Of a stretch of 64,000 nt of DNA, positions 8,532 through 20,114 are shown one piece after another; the stretch's first letter is position 1; the number at the start of each line of letters is the position of its first letter. The translations under genes and the position numbers were made by a program. Under the pieces are notes generated by a model, which was not told the DNA's origin, searched no databases, and worked only from the letters and a program-made list of their open reading frames with translations. Source of the stretch: Rhizobacter sp. Root1221 (GTDB taxonomy: Bacteria > Pseudomonadota > Gammaproteobacteria > Burkholderiales > Burkholderiaceae_C); the NCBI RefSeq assembly GCF_001425785.1, contig NZ_LMDI01000013.1, forward strand, positions 63,606 to 127,605, given 5' to 3'.

Positions 8532-9203
8532 TTGATCTTCAACGGCATCATGACGTTCCTGTTCGCCAAGGCCTTCGCGGACCTGATGGTGGGGCAGGTG
8601 TGGCCCGTCTCCTATGGCGTGCAGTTGGCCACGTTCTGGGGCGTGTGGCTCGGCAGCCTTGGGCTGCTGCTGGTGCTCGACCTGGAAGCCCCGCGGCGCG
8701 ACACGGCACCGGTAGCGTTCGTGCTGTTCGAGCTGGCGCGGTGGGCGGGCCGGGCGCTCTGGTACGGGTTCCTGGTGCTGCTGGTGCTGGCGCCGGTGTC
8801 GTGTGTCTCCGGCCAGAAGAAGGAGCGCACGGTGGAGGTGGTGGGGGAGTGGACCCACCGCGACACACGGCTCGATTGCTCCGGCACGGATTGCTGGGAT
8901 ACCGGCTGGTGCGCCATCCAGCCGGTGCTGCGCGACGTGCTCACCGGCGAGACCTTCCGGGCCGAACTGCGGCGAGATCTGAAAGGGCGAAACGAGTTCC
9001 TGCCCTACCGCCTGTGTGATACCCCCGCCAGGCGCGAGCCGTTGGCCACCGCGTACACACGCGCCGCGGTGACGTTGGACGAACCCTGGTTCGGGGTTCG
9101 CCGCGTGGTGGCACTGAAGGATGCGGACCCCACCGCGGCCGCCACCGTGCCGTTGCCGTTGCGGCCGCGCCGGCCGGTCATCGACCCCGCCGCGCGGGTT
9201 TGA
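8532..9203 (+). CDS. Hypothetical membrane protein
   Basis: A 223-residue protein of unknown function, with hydrophobic spans in the first 100 residues (about 3-18, 33-50 and 75-97) followed by a soluble domain. The soluble part contains four cysteines in a short stretch (RLDCSGTDCWDTGWCAIQ), suggesting disulfides in an extracytoplasmic domain. The third span ends in APVSC, which resembles but is not a good lipobox. The TTG at 8532 gives the longest form; the ATG at 8550 is equally possible, and neither has a convincing ribosome site. The frame ends nine bases before the stop codon of the convergent hydrolase gene. Confidence 0.55.
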   Translation: MIFNGIMTFLFAKAFADLMVGQVWPVSYGVQLATFWGVWLGSLGLLLVLDLEAPRRDTAPVAFVLFELARWAGRALWYGFLVLLVLAPVSCVSGQKKERTVEVVGEWTHRDTRLDCSGTDCWDTGWCAIQPVLRDVLTGETFRAELRRDLKGRNEFLPYRLCDTPARREPLATAYTRAAVTLDEPWFGVRRVVALKDADPTAAATVPLPLRPRRPVIDPAARV

Positions 9204-9212
9204 GCGGCCCGC

Positions 9213-10115
9213 TCAGCGCGACGAGGATTCCGCCGCCGTGGCCACCCCGCACACCTCGCGCAGCGCGGCCAGCACAACCGCGCGCACTTCGGGCCGTTGC
9301 ATCGCATGCAGGTGTTGCCCTCCGTCGACAGGCACCCAGGTCTTGGGCTCGCGGGCGGCCTCGTAGAGGCGCCGGCCTTGCTGGAGCGGCACCACACGGT
9401 CGGCTTCGCCATGGATGATCCACACGGGCACCTGCAGGCGTGAGATGACGGTGACGGGGTCGTCCTCTTCGCCGGGCAGGGTGTTGCGCACGATGCCCGC
9501 CACGAGCTTGAGCACCTTGATCTCCTGGGCCACGTGGTGGGCCACGTCGCGGTAGCGGGCGAAGGCGGAGTCGACGATCAGGCCCTGCACGAGGCCGGGT
9601 CCCAGTTCATCGGCGGCGCGGATGGCGGTGGCGCCGCCCAGGCTCTGGCCGAACAGGGCGAGCCGGCCGGGTGTGGCGCCCGGCATCTTCAGCGCGGCGT
9701 GCACCGCGGCCTCGGTGTCGGCCACCACGCCGTCGAGCGACGGCTTGCCCAGCGACACGCCGAAGCCGCGATAGTCGAACATCAGCACGTTGATGCCCAG
9801 GGCGGGCAACCATGCCACGGCCTCCAGGTGCCGGCTGATGTTGGCGGCATTGCCGTGGGCGTGCACCACGGTGCACTGCGGTGGCCCGGCCTTGGGGTCG
9901 GCCGGGAACCACCAGCCGTCGAGCGGTGAACGGTCTTCCGCGCGGAAGGTGACGTCCACCACCGTGAGCCCGAGCTTCTCGGGCTCGCGGTACTCGCGGT
10001 CGTCGGGGTGGAAGAACAGCGCCTGCACGCAGCCGCCCAGCAAGAGCAGCGCGGCAGCCCCGGCGGGGTACACCACCTTGTCGATCAGGCCGGCCCCCCT
10101 GCGTGGCGCCGGCAC
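9213..10115 (-). CDS. Alpha/beta hydrolase lipoprotein (BEM46/YfhR-like)
   Basis: A 300-residue alpha/beta hydrolase, probably an esterase or peptidase-like enzyme anchored as a lipoprotein: a hydrophobic leader ends in the lipobox LLGGC with Cys29. The oxyanion region is HAHGNAANISRHL, the nucleophile elbow is GQSLGG, the acid is in HGEADRVVP and the catalytic His in DGGQHLHAM. The GTG start follows AGGAG at seven bases and lies only four bases after the gcvP stop, so it is likely the last gene of the gcv transcript. A link to glycine cleavage is not implied by the fold. The substrate is unknown. Confidence 0.85.
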   Translation of the reverse strand: MPAPRRGAGLIDKVVYPAGAAALLLLGGCVQALFFHPDDREYREPEKLGLTVVDVTFRAEDRSPLDGWWFPADPKAGPPQCTVVHAHGNAANISRHLEAVAWLPALGINVLMFDYRGFGVSLGKPSLDGVVADTEAAVHAALKMPGATPGRLALFGQSLGGATAIRAADELGPGLVQGLIVDSAFARYRDVAHHVAQEIKVLKLVAGIVRNTLPGEEDDPVTVISRLQVPVWIIHGEADRVVPLQQGRRLYEAAREPKTWVPVDGGQHLHAMQRPEVRAVVLAALREVCGVATAAESSSR

Positions 10116-10119
10116 CGGA

Positions 10120-13029
<2,910 letters not shown>

Positions 13030-13080
13030 GGCAAACAGATCCAGGCAGGGGGTGGCGCGGGCAGGGCAGGGGGGGGCAGG

Positions 13081-13449
13081 TCAGCTGTTCTTGACCAGTT
13101 CGTCGTACGCGGTGGCGTCGAGCAGCTTGGTCAACTGGCTGGCGTCGGCCACGCGCACCTTGAAGAACCAGCCAGTGTTCAGCGGGTCGCTGTTGGCGAG
13201 CGACGGGTCGGCGCGCAGCGCCTCGTTGACTTCCACCACCTCGCCGGTGACCGGCATGTACAGGTCGGCGGCGGCCTTGACGGACTCGACCACGCCGGCC
13301 ACGTCGCCCTGGTTGAAGGTGGCGCCCACGGCGGGCAGGTCGACGAACACGACGTCACCGAGCGCGTCCTGTGCGTGCACGGTGATGCCGACGGTGGCGG
13401 GGGTGTCGGTGGTGATCCACTCGTGTTCGGCCGTGAAAAGGGTCGTCAT
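13081..13449 (-). CDS. gcvH: Glycine cleavage system H protein
   Basis: A 122-residue lipoyl carrier of the glycine cleavage system, shuttling the aminomethyl group between GcvP, GcvT and the lipoamide dehydrogenase. The lipoylation site is in GVVESVKAAADLYMPVTGEV (the Lys of ESVKA). The N-terminus FTAEHEWI and the C-terminal NTGWFFKVRV are typical. The start ATG at 13449 has AGGAG eight bases upstream. A longer open frame exists upstream but is unlike the family, and the chosen length is close to E. coli GcvH (129). It lies between gcvT and gcvP with gaps of 102 and 51 bases. Confidence 0.97.
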   Translation of the reverse strand: MTTLFTAEHEWITTDTPATVGITVHAQDALGDVVFVDLPAVGATFNQGDVAGVVESVKAAADLYMPVTGEVVEVNEALRADPSLANSDPLNTGWFFKVRVADASQLTKLLDATAYDELVKNS

Positions 13450-13551
13450 GGTCAAAGCTCCTGGGTGGCCCGGTCCGCGGGAGCGGAGGGGCTGGTTCAA
13501 AGAAAACGGGAAAGAGGGGGACGCAGAAAGCGAAGAGCGGCAGGTCGCCGT

Positions 13552-14673
13552 TCAGCCGCGCACGTAGCGGTGCGGCACGAACGGCGTGGGCGCCACGCGC
13601 ATGGGCTGGCGCTTGCCACGCACCTCGGCGAACACCTCGTGGTGCGGCAGGGCGTGGTTGCTGGCCAGGTAGGCCATCGCGATGGGCTGGTTCACCGACG
13701 GCGCGAGCGTGCCGCTGGTCACGTGGCCCAGCTTGTGGCCGAGTGCGTCGACGAGCACGGCGCCTTCGCGCACCGGCAGGCGCTCGAGGCCCAGCAGGCC
13801 CACGCGCTTGTTGCTGGGGCCGGTGGCCAGTTGGGCGTCGATCACCGCGGCGCCGGGGTAGCCGCCGTGGCGGGCGCCGCCCGCGCGGCGCACCTTCTGG
13901 ATGGCCCAGGTGAGGCCGGCTTCGACCGGCGTGGTCTTGTCGTTGATGTCGTGGCCGTACAGGCACAGGCCCGCTTCCAGGCGCAGCGTGTCGCGGGCGC
14001 CGAGGCCCACGGGGCGCACTTCCGACATGGCGAGCAGCGAGCGGGCGAGTGCCTCGGCATCGGCGGCCGGCACGGAGATCTCGAAACCGTCTTCACCGGT
14101 GTAGCCGGAACGGGTGACGTAGCAGTCGGCGCCGGCCAGCGGCAGCGACTTGCCGGTCATGAAGGTGAGCGTGGCCACCTCGGGGTTCAGGCGGCGCAGG
14201 GCGTCGACCGCCTTCGGGCCCTGGAGCGCGAGCAGCGCACGGTCGGGCAAGGGCTGCACGGTGCAGCGGTGGCCGATGTTGGTGATGAGGTGGGTGATGT
14301 CGGCGGCCTTGCAGGCGGCGTTCACGATGAGCAGCAGGTCGTGCTCGCGGCGCGTGATCATCAGGTCGTCGAGGATGCCGCCGGAGGCGTTGGTGAAAAA
14401 CCCGTACCGTTGCTTGCCCACCGTGAGGCTGGCGACGTCGACTGGCATGAGGGTTTCCAGCGCGGCCGCGGCGTGGTCGCCCGAGAGGCGCACCTGGCCC
14501 ATGTGGGATACGTCGAACAGCGCGGCGGATTCGCGGCAGTGCTTGTGCTCCGCGATGATGCCGCCGGGGTAGTTCACGGGCATCTCGTAGCCGGCGAACG
14601 GGACCATCTTGGCGCCGAGCTCGAGGTGCAGCGCGTGGAGGGGGGTCTTCGAGAGGACAGCGGGCAGGGACAT
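13552..14673 (-). CDS. gcvT: Aminomethyltransferase, T protein
   Basis: The 373-residue T protein of the glycine cleavage system, which transfers the methylene unit from GcvH-bound intermediate to tetrahydrofolate and releases ammonia. Diagnostic segments are GAKMVPFAGYEMPVNYPGGI, the ALFDVSHMGQ motif carrying the catalytic-region Asp, and RSGYTGEDGFEISVP. The start ATG at 14673 has GGAG seven bases upstream. The frame is open further 5' but that part is riboswitch sequence. First gene of gcvT-gcvH-gcvP; the leader 14738-14983 folds as a tandem glycine aptamer. Confidence 0.98.
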   Translation of the reverse strand: MSLPAVLSKTPLHALHLELGAKMVPFAGYEMPVNYPGGIIAEHKHCRESAALFDVSHMGQVRLSGDHAAAALETLMPVDVASLTVGKQRYGFFTNASGGILDDLMITRREHDLLLIVNAACKAADITHLITNIGHRCTVQPLPDRALLALQGPKAVDALRRLNPEVATLTFMTGKSLPLAGADCYVTRSGYTGEDGFEISVPAADAEALARSLLAMSEVRPVGLGARDTLRLEAGLCLYGHDINDKTTPVEAGLTWAIQKVRRAGGARHGGYPGAAVIDAQLATGPSNKRVGLLGLERLPVREGAVLVDALGHKLGHVTSGTLAPSVNQPIAMAYLASNHALPHHEVFAEVRGKRQPMRVAPTPFVPHRYVRG

Positions 14674-14737
14674 GCGTTTCTCCGGCAGGGCAATCGTGCT
14701 ACCACCATGGTCGACCATGGTCGGTGGGGATGCCCTC

Positions 14738-14983
14738 GCTGTCCGCTTTACCTGAGAGATTGGCGGGGGTTCATGCCGACACCTGCCGCTTGCCCCTTCG
14801 GTGGACCGGCTCACCCGTTTCCGGGTCACCAGCCTCTCTCCAGTGAGGAACGCCCCTTCCCGATCACGTTTCCGTTTCCGTTCGCGAAGCGTTTGCCAGT
14901 CCTTTTGCCTGAGCGTTCTCGTCAGGGTTCCGGGGAACCCTGACTCGCCTTCGGCGGCACCCCGGGGGGCACTCTCTCCTGAC
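14738..14983 (-). promoter_or_regulatory. Tandem glycine riboswitch upstream of gcvT
   Basis: Read on the minus strand, two glycine aptamers are recognisable. Aptamer 1 (about 14983-14893) starts CAGGAGAGAGTGCC, contains GCCGCCGAAGGCGAG, and closes with CGCTCAGGCAAAAGGACTG. Aptamer 2 (about 14843-14738) starts CTGGAGAGAGGCTGG, contains CCACCGAAGGGGCAAGC, and closes with TCTCTCAGGTAAAGCGGAC. The paired GGAGAG ... CCGAAGG ... CTCAGGYAAA pattern is that of the gcvT riboswitch, where glycine binding switches on expression. About 50 bases separate the aptamers. Some 65 bases lie between aptamer 2 and the gcvT start. A TACACT (complement of 14991-14996) could be the -10 box, but no good -35 is visible. 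Confidence 0.93.
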
Positions 14984-15175
14984 GATCTGTAGTGTACCCC
15001 CGCGCCGCGTGCGTGGCATGCGTCACGCGGTTCACCGACGTTGCGTGTCGTCGCATTCGCTTACGGAAATGCGGTATCGGGGGGAGAGGGGCTGCCGTAA
15101 CAAGGGGCAGAGGCTGGTCCACCGCATTTTTTTCGAGGGATCGGCGCTGTCTTCCAACGAACCGGATGCCCTCGC

Positions 15176-16600
15176 ATGAAGCTCTACCCCGTGCCGATCC
15201 AGTCCCCGCTGATCTCCGCCCTCTTCGCGGCCCTGCTGCTCTCCGGTTGTGGTGGCGGCGACTCCGCCACCGACACGGACACCGCTGCACAGGCCGAGGC
15301 CGCGGCAGCAACGCCCGACACCCTCAAGGCCATCGCGGCGGCCCCCGAAAGCACCACGACGTCGTACACCGTCGTGCCCGACGAAAAGGTGCTCAACAAC
15401 CTGTTTGCCGACGGCCTCAACAACTGGTCCGTGGGCGATGCGGTGCTCGTGAACAGCACCCAGCGCGTGGGCGGCAAGTCGCTCAACGTGGGCTGGCGCG
15501 CGCTGCAGACGTTCACGAATGGCACGCTGGTGCCGAACGCTTCCTACACCGTGAAGTTCCGGGCTCGCAACGAAAACGCCACCGGCGTCACCACGGTGGC
15601 GATGAAGTTCCAGATCCCGCCGTACAACGAGGCGTTCCGCACCTACAAGACCACGGTGACCGGCACGGCCTGGAAGGACTACGAGTTCGAGTTCACCGCC
15701 CCTGTGTACACGAAGGGTGAGTTGAGCGTCCTCGCCAACGGCTCGCGCTCCGTGGTGGACACCGTGTCGATGAAGATGCGGTCGGCCATCGCCACCACCG
15801 AGCCGAAGGCGGATCCGTCCGGGTCGATCGTGCCGGCCGGTGGCTACACGATGGTGTTCAACGACGAGTTCAATGGCACCACGTTGAACCGGGCGAAGTG
15901 GCACACCCGCATGATCTACAACAGCGGCACCAGCGACCGCATGCACGACGAGAAGCAGCGCTACCGCGACAACGACAACCACCGCGTGGCCAACGGCGTG
16001 CTGAGCCTCGTGGCACGCAAGGTGTCGGAGACGGATCCGAACGGCGTCAACTACGAGTCCGGCATGATCCGCTCGGACTGGACGTCCCGCTACGGCTACT
16101 ACGAGGCCCGCGTGAAGATGCCGGCCGGCGTGGGGGTGTGGCCCGCGTTCTGGCTGAACTCCGACGTGTCCGCGACGGGCCGCCTGAGCTGGCCGCCCGA
16201 GATCGACATCTTCGAGTACGTGAACAACGGCGTGGAAGACACGTCCAACATGATCCACTCGAACGTGGTGACGATGGACCGCAAGCCGTCGCAGGTGTTC
16301 TACAGCGACCCGGCCTTCAACACGCAGTACACGTTCTGGCGCGCACCGTTCAACTTCAGCGACGGCTTCCACGTGATCGGGGCGGAATGGACGCCCACCA
16401 CGGTGACGATGTATGTCGACGGCCAGAAGATCTACACCCGCGCCGCCACGTGGAACTACGACGACGGCACCGCAGGCGGTCCGGCGCACATCCTGCTGAA
16501 CTTCGCGGTGGGCGGGGCCTGGGCCGGCCGGCACGGCATCGATGACGCGGCCTTCCCGCAGGAGATGCAAGTCGACTGGGTGCGCGTGTACCAGAAATGA
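15176..16600 (+). CDS. Glycoside hydrolase family 16 lipoprotein with N-terminal carbohydrate-binding module
   Basis: A 474-residue secreted GH16 enzyme, expected to cleave beta-1,3 or beta-1,3/1,4-linked glucans or a related galactan. The signal sequence ends in the lipobox LLSGC, so it is probably a lipoprotein. Residues about 65-200 form a beta-rich module resembling a CBM4/9-type domain (LFADGLNNWSVGDAV, NASYTVKFRARNENATG). The GH16 domain begins near residue 220 (YTMVFNDEFNGTTLNRAKWH). The catalytic motif is EIDIFEY with Glu342 as nucleophile, Asp344, and Glu347 as acid/base. The gene is divergent from the glycine riboswitch operon and convergent with etfD. The exact glucan cannot be called. 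Confidence 0.93.
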   Translation: MKLYPVPIQSPLISALFAALLLSGCGGGDSATDTDTAAQAEAAAATPDTLKAIAAAPESTTTSYTVVPDEKVLNNLFADGLNNWSVGDAVLVNSTQRVGGKSLNVGWRALQTFTNGTLVPNASYTVKFRARNENATGVTTVAMKFQIPPYNEAFRTYKTTVTGTAWKDYEFEFTAPVYTKGELSVLANGSRSVVDTVSMKMRSAIATTEPKADPSGSIVPAGGYTMVFNDEFNGTTLNRAKWHTRMIYNSGTSDRMHDEKQRYRDNDNHRVANGVLSLVARKVSETDPNGVNYESGMIRSDWTSRYGYYEARVKMPAGVGVWPAFWLNSDVSATGRLSWPPEIDIFEYVNNGVEDTSNMIHSNVVTMDRKPSQVFYSDPAFNTQYTFWRAPFNFSDGFHVIGAEWTPTTVTMYVDGQKIYTRAATWNYDDGTAGGPAHILLNFAVGGAWAGRHGIDDAAFPQEMQVDWVRVYQK

Positions 16601-16710
16601 GGCCCCCCAGTCGGCTGGCGCCTCCTGCCCCCAGGGGGCGACCCCGGGTCGGCCGGCGGAGCCGGTCCTCGCGGGTGGCTTGATCGGTCGCTCGCTTCGC
16701 TTGCTCCATC

Positions 16711-16743
16711 GACAAAGCGCCCGGGTTGACCGGGCGCTTTGTC
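16711..16743. terminator. Bidirectional terminator between GH16 gene and ETF-QO gene
   Basis: A perfect 14-base inverted repeat (GACAAAGCGCCCGG and its complement) with a five-base loop GTTGA lies between two convergent genes. The stem has a G+C core and A-rich/T-rich outer ends, so it can act as a Rho-independent terminator for both strands. Confidence 0.85.
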
Positions 16744-16750
16744 GTGGTCC

Positions 16751-18436
16751 TTACATCCCCGAATAGTTGGGGCCGCCGCCCCCTTCGGGGGTGACCCACA
16801 CGATGTTCTGCGTGGGGTCCTTGATGTCGCAGGTCTTGCAGTGCACGCAGTTCTGCGCGTTGATCTGCAGGCGGTCGGTGTTGTCCTCGTTCTTGACGAA
16901 CTCGTACACGCCGGCCGGGCAGTAGCGCGACTCGGGGCCGGCGTACTTCGCGAGGTTGACGCTCACCGGCACCGCGTTGTCCTTGAGCGTCAGGTGGGCC
17001 GGCTGGTGTTCCTCGTGGTTCGTGTTGCTCACGAACACGCTGCTCAGGCGGTCGAAGGTGATCTTGCCGTCGGGCTTCGGGTACACGATCTGCGGGAACT
17101 CCGACGCCGGGCGCAGCATGGCGTGGTCGGGGATGGTGCGGTGCCTGGTCCACGGTGGCGTCTTGATGCCCAGCAGCGGCAGCACGAAGTACTCGATGCC
17201 GTTCATCAAACCGCCCACCATGTTGCCGAGCTTGAACCAGGCCTTGAAGTTGCGCGAGGCGTGCAGTTCCTCGCGGAGCCAGCTCTTCTCGAAGGCCTCC
17301 GGGTAGGCGGTGAGTTCGTCTTGCTGGCGGCCGGCCGTGACGGCGGCGAACAGCGCCTCGGCTGCGAGCATGCCGCTCTTGATGGCGGCGTGGCTGCCCT
17401 TGATGCGGGCGCCGTTCAGGAAACCGGCGTCACAGCCCACGAGGCAGCCGCCCGGGAACACCGTTTTCGGCAGGCTCAGCAGGCCGCCGGTGGTGATGGC
17501 GCGGGCGCCGTAGCTGATGCGCTTGCCACCTTCGAGGTACTTGACGATGGCCGGGTGGGTCTTCCAGCGCTGCATTTCCTCGAACGGGCTGATCCAGGGG
17601 TTGGCGTAGTCGAGGCCGGTGACAAGGCCGAGCGTGACCTTGTTGTCCTCGAGGTGGTACATGAACCCGCCGCCATAGGTGCTGTCATCCATGGGCCAGC
17701 CGGCCGTGTGCACCACGAGGCCCGCGCGGTGCCTGGACGGGTCGATCTCCCAGAGCTCCTTCACGCCGATGGCATAGGCCTGCGGGTCCTTGCCCTGGTC
17801 GAGCTTGAACTTGTTGATGAGCTGCTTGCCGAGGTGGCCGCGGGCGCCTTCGGCGAACACGGTGTACTTGCCGTGCAGCTCCATGCCGAGCTGGAAGCTG
17901 TCATTGGGCTGGCCGTCCTTGCCGATGCCGAGGTTGCCGGTGGCCACGCCCTTGACGCTGCCGTCCTCGTTGTAGAGCACCTCGGCCGCCGGGAAGCCCG
18001 GGAAGATTTCCACACCCAGGGCCTCGGCCTGCTGCGCGAGCCAGCGCACCACGTTGCCGAGGCTGATGGCGTAGTTGCCCTCGTTGTGGAAGTTCTGCGG
18101 GATCAGCCACTTCGGGAAGTTGATGGCGCCCGTTTTCGTGAGCCACATCACCTCGTCTTCGGTCACCGGCTGGTTCAGCGGGGCGCCCTTTTCCTTCCAG
18201 TCGGGGATCAGTTCGGTCAGCGCCTTCGGGTCCATCACGGCCCCGCTCAGGATGTGCGCGCCGGGCTCCGAGCCCTTTTCCAGCACGACCACCGAGATCT
18301 CCTTGTCCTGCGCCGCGGCGAGTTGCTTCAGGCGGATGGCCGTGGCCAGCCCGCCGGGGCCGCCGCCTACGATGACGGCGTCGTACGCCATGGCCTCGCG
18401 CGGGCCATATTGGGCAAGAATTTCTGAGGGGGTCAT
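16751..18436 (-). CDS. Electron transfer flavoprotein-ubiquinone oxidoreductase
   Basis: The 561-residue ETF-QO (ETF dehydrogenase), a membrane-attached FAD and 4Fe-4S enzyme. It passes electrons from ETF, reduced by acyl-CoA and amine dehydrogenases, to ubiquinone. The FAD-binding motif VIVGGGPGGLATAIRLK is near residues 20-36. The ubiquinone/FAD region contains GCDAGFLNGARIKGSHAAIKS. The 4Fe-4S cysteines lie at the C-terminus: CPAGVYEF, then CVHCKTCDIKDPTQN. The length is that of bacterial ETF-QO. The start was set at the ATG with AAGGAG upstream; an in-frame TTG at 18454 contains that ribosome site. It ends eight bases before a strong terminator shared with the GH16 gene. Confidence 0.97.
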   Translation of the reverse strand: MTPSEILAQYGPREAMAYDAVIVGGGPGGLATAIRLKQLAAAQDKEISVVVLEKGSEPGAHILSGAVMDPKALTELIPDWKEKGAPLNQPVTEDEVMWLTKTGAINFPKWLIPQNFHNEGNYAISLGNVVRWLAQQAEALGVEIFPGFPAAEVLYNEDGSVKGVATGNLGIGKDGQPNDSFQLGMELHGKYTVFAEGARGHLGKQLINKFKLDQGKDPQAYAIGVKELWEIDPSRHRAGLVVHTAGWPMDDSTYGGGFMYHLEDNKVTLGLVTGLDYANPWISPFEEMQRWKTHPAIVKYLEGGKRISYGARAITTGGLLSLPKTVFPGGCLVGCDAGFLNGARIKGSHAAIKSGMLAAEALFAAVTAGRQQDELTAYPEAFEKSWLREELHASRNFKAWFKLGNMVGGLMNGIEYFVLPLLGIKTPPWTRHRTIPDHAMLRPASEFPQIVYPKPDGKITFDRLSSVFVSNTNHEEHQPAHLTLKDNAVPVSVNLAKYAGPESRYCPAGVYEFVKNEDNTDRLQINAQNCVHCKTCDIKDPTQNIVWVTPEGGGGPNYSGM

Positions 18437-18597
18437 GTTGTCTCCTTGAATCAAGCTCGAATCACATCGCCCCGCATTCTAGAGTGGGTGGGGGGTGAAA
18501 ATCGAACGATCGTGCTATCCGCGCCACGGTCCGTTTTCGCGGGTGCGCGTGCTATCTTCATCGCTCACCGACGAACGAAATGAACGAGGAGAAACGC

Positions 18598-19380
18598 ATG
18601 AGCTACAGCATCGATCTGTCCGGGCGCGTGGCGCTTGTCACCGGCGCATCGAGCGGGCTGGGCACGCAGTTCGCGAAGACGCTGGCCGGCGCTGGCGCCG
18701 CCGTGGTGCTGGCGGGGCGGCGTGTCGAACGGCTCAAGGCGCTGCGCGCCGAGATCGAGGCATCGGGCGGCGACGCCCACGTGGTCACCCTCGACGTGAC
18801 CGACCACGACAGCATCAAGGCCGCCGTGGCCCACGCCGAGACGGAGATGGGCACCATCGACATCCTCGTCAACAACTCCGGCGTCAGCACCACGCAGAAG
18901 ATCACCGAGGTGTCCCCGGAAGACTACGACTACGTGATGGACACCAACACCAAGGGTTCCTTCTTCGTGGCGCAGGAGGTGGGCAAGCGCATGCTGGCGC
19001 GCGCGCGCGGCGCGGCGCCGGGCACCTTCACCGGCGGGCGCATCGTCAACATCGCGTCCATGGCGGGGCTCAAGCCGCTCAGCCAGATCGGTGTGTACGC
19101 CATGAGCAAGGCCGCGGTGATCCACATGACCCGCGCCATGGCGCTCGAGTGGGGCCGCTACGGCATCAACGTGAACGCCATCTGCCCCGGGTACATCGAC
19201 ACCGAGATCAACCACCACCACTGGCAGACCGAACAGGGCCAGAAGCTGATCGCCATGACGCCGCGCAAGCGCATCGGCCAGCCGAAGGACCTGGACGCCG
19301 TGCTGATGCTGCTGTGCTCGAACGAGAGCCACTTCATCAACGGCGCGGTGATCCAGGCCGACGACGGGTTCGCGATCTGA
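18598..19380 (+). CDS. Short-chain dehydrogenase/reductase (FabG-like)
   Basis: A 260-residue classical SDR with the NAD(P) motif VALVTGASSGLGTQFAKTLA, the NNSG structural motif (ILVNNSGVSTTQK), the catalytic Ser in RIVNIASMAGL and the YAMSK Tyr/Lys pair. The Arg after the glycine motif (LAGRRVERL) favours NADP. The start ATG at 18598 has GAGGAG six bases upstream; an earlier ATG at 18580 contains that site and is less likely. The gene ends one base before yceH, so the two are probably one transcript. Its substrate cannot be told; the distance from etfD suggests lipid or acyl-CoA metabolism at most. Confidence 0.9.
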   Translation: MSYSIDLSGRVALVTGASSGLGTQFAKTLAGAGAAVVLAGRRVERLKALRAEIEASGGDAHVVTLDVTDHDSIKAAVAHAETEMGTIDILVNNSGVSTTQKITEVSPEDYDYVMDTNTKGSFFVAQEVGKRMLARARGAAPGTFTGGRIVNIASMAGLKPLSQIGVYAMSKAAVIHMTRAMALEWGRYGINVNAICPGYIDTEINHHHWQTEQGQKLIAMTPRKRIGQPKDLDAVLMLLCSNESHFINGAVIQADDGFAI

Positions 19381-19381
19381 C

Positions 19382-20047
19382 ATGAGGCCGTTGTCCCTGC
19401 TGGAAACGCGCGTCCTCGGTGTGCTCATCGAGAAGGCGCATACGGTGCCCGACAGCTACCCGCTGTCCCTCAACGCCTTGATGGCCGGCTGCAACCAGAA
19501 GACGGCGCGCGATCCGGTGCTCAACGCGTCGGAAGCCGAAGTGCAGACCGCCGTCGATGCACTGAAGGTGCTGCACCTGGTGTTCGAATCAAGCGGGTCG
19601 CGGGTCACGCGTTACGAGCACAACATGGCACGCACCATGGCGCTGCCCGGCGCGGCCGTGGCGCTGCTCAGCGTGCTGATGTTGCGCGGGCCGCAGACCA
19701 GCTCCGAGCTGCGCGCCAACTGCGAGCGGCTGCACAAGTTCGCCGACGTGTCCTCGGTGGAGGCCTTTCTAGAGGAACTGGCCGAACGCTCGGACGACAA
19801 GGGCGGCCCGCTGGCGGTGAAGCTGCCGCGTGCCCCGGGCGCACGGGAGGCTCGCTGGACCCACCTGCTGGCCGGCGAGATCGACCTCTCGGCGCTGCCG
19901 GTGGCCGCCGAGTCCGCCGACTTCGTGGCCGCCAGCGAACTGGCGGCGTTGAAAGCCGGGCAACAGGCCATGCAGCGTGACATTGACACGCTGCGGGCGC
20001 TTGTCGATCGCCTCTACGACGAGTTGGGGGTAAGCCGCAACGCGTGA
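19382..20047 (+). CDS. YceH family protein (DUF480)
   Basis: A 221-residue YceH-family protein built of two winged-helix-like repeats. Diagnostic sequences are LLETRVLGVLIEKAHTVPD and YPLSLNALMAGCNQKTARDP in the first unit, and LLSVLMLRGPQTSSELRANC in the second. A C-terminal coiled region (ALKAGQQAMQRDIDTLRALV) is usual. The family has no settled function; a regulatory or nucleic-acid-related role is guessed from the fold. It begins two bases after the SDR stop, indicating translational coupling. Confidence 0.93.
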   Translation: MRPLSLLETRVLGVLIEKAHTVPDSYPLSLNALMAGCNQKTARDPVLNASEAEVQTAVDALKVLHLVFESSGSRVTRYEHNMARTMALPGAAVALLSVLMLRGPQTSSELRANCERLHKFADVSSVEAFLEELAERSDDKGGPLAVKLPRAPGAREARWTHLLAGEIDLSALPVAAESADFVAASELAALKAGQQAMQRDIDTLRALVDRLYDELGVSRNA

Positions 20048-20114
20048 GCCCCGGGCCTTGCGCTACAGTGGTTCGCACCAGGATCCACATGGGGCGGGCG
20101 ACCGCGTACGGGCC

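Noticed and set aside
16739-18427. Plus-strand frame opposite the ETF-QO gene
   Set aside because: Antisense to an intact FAD/Fe-S enzyme; composition is typical of a shadow frame.
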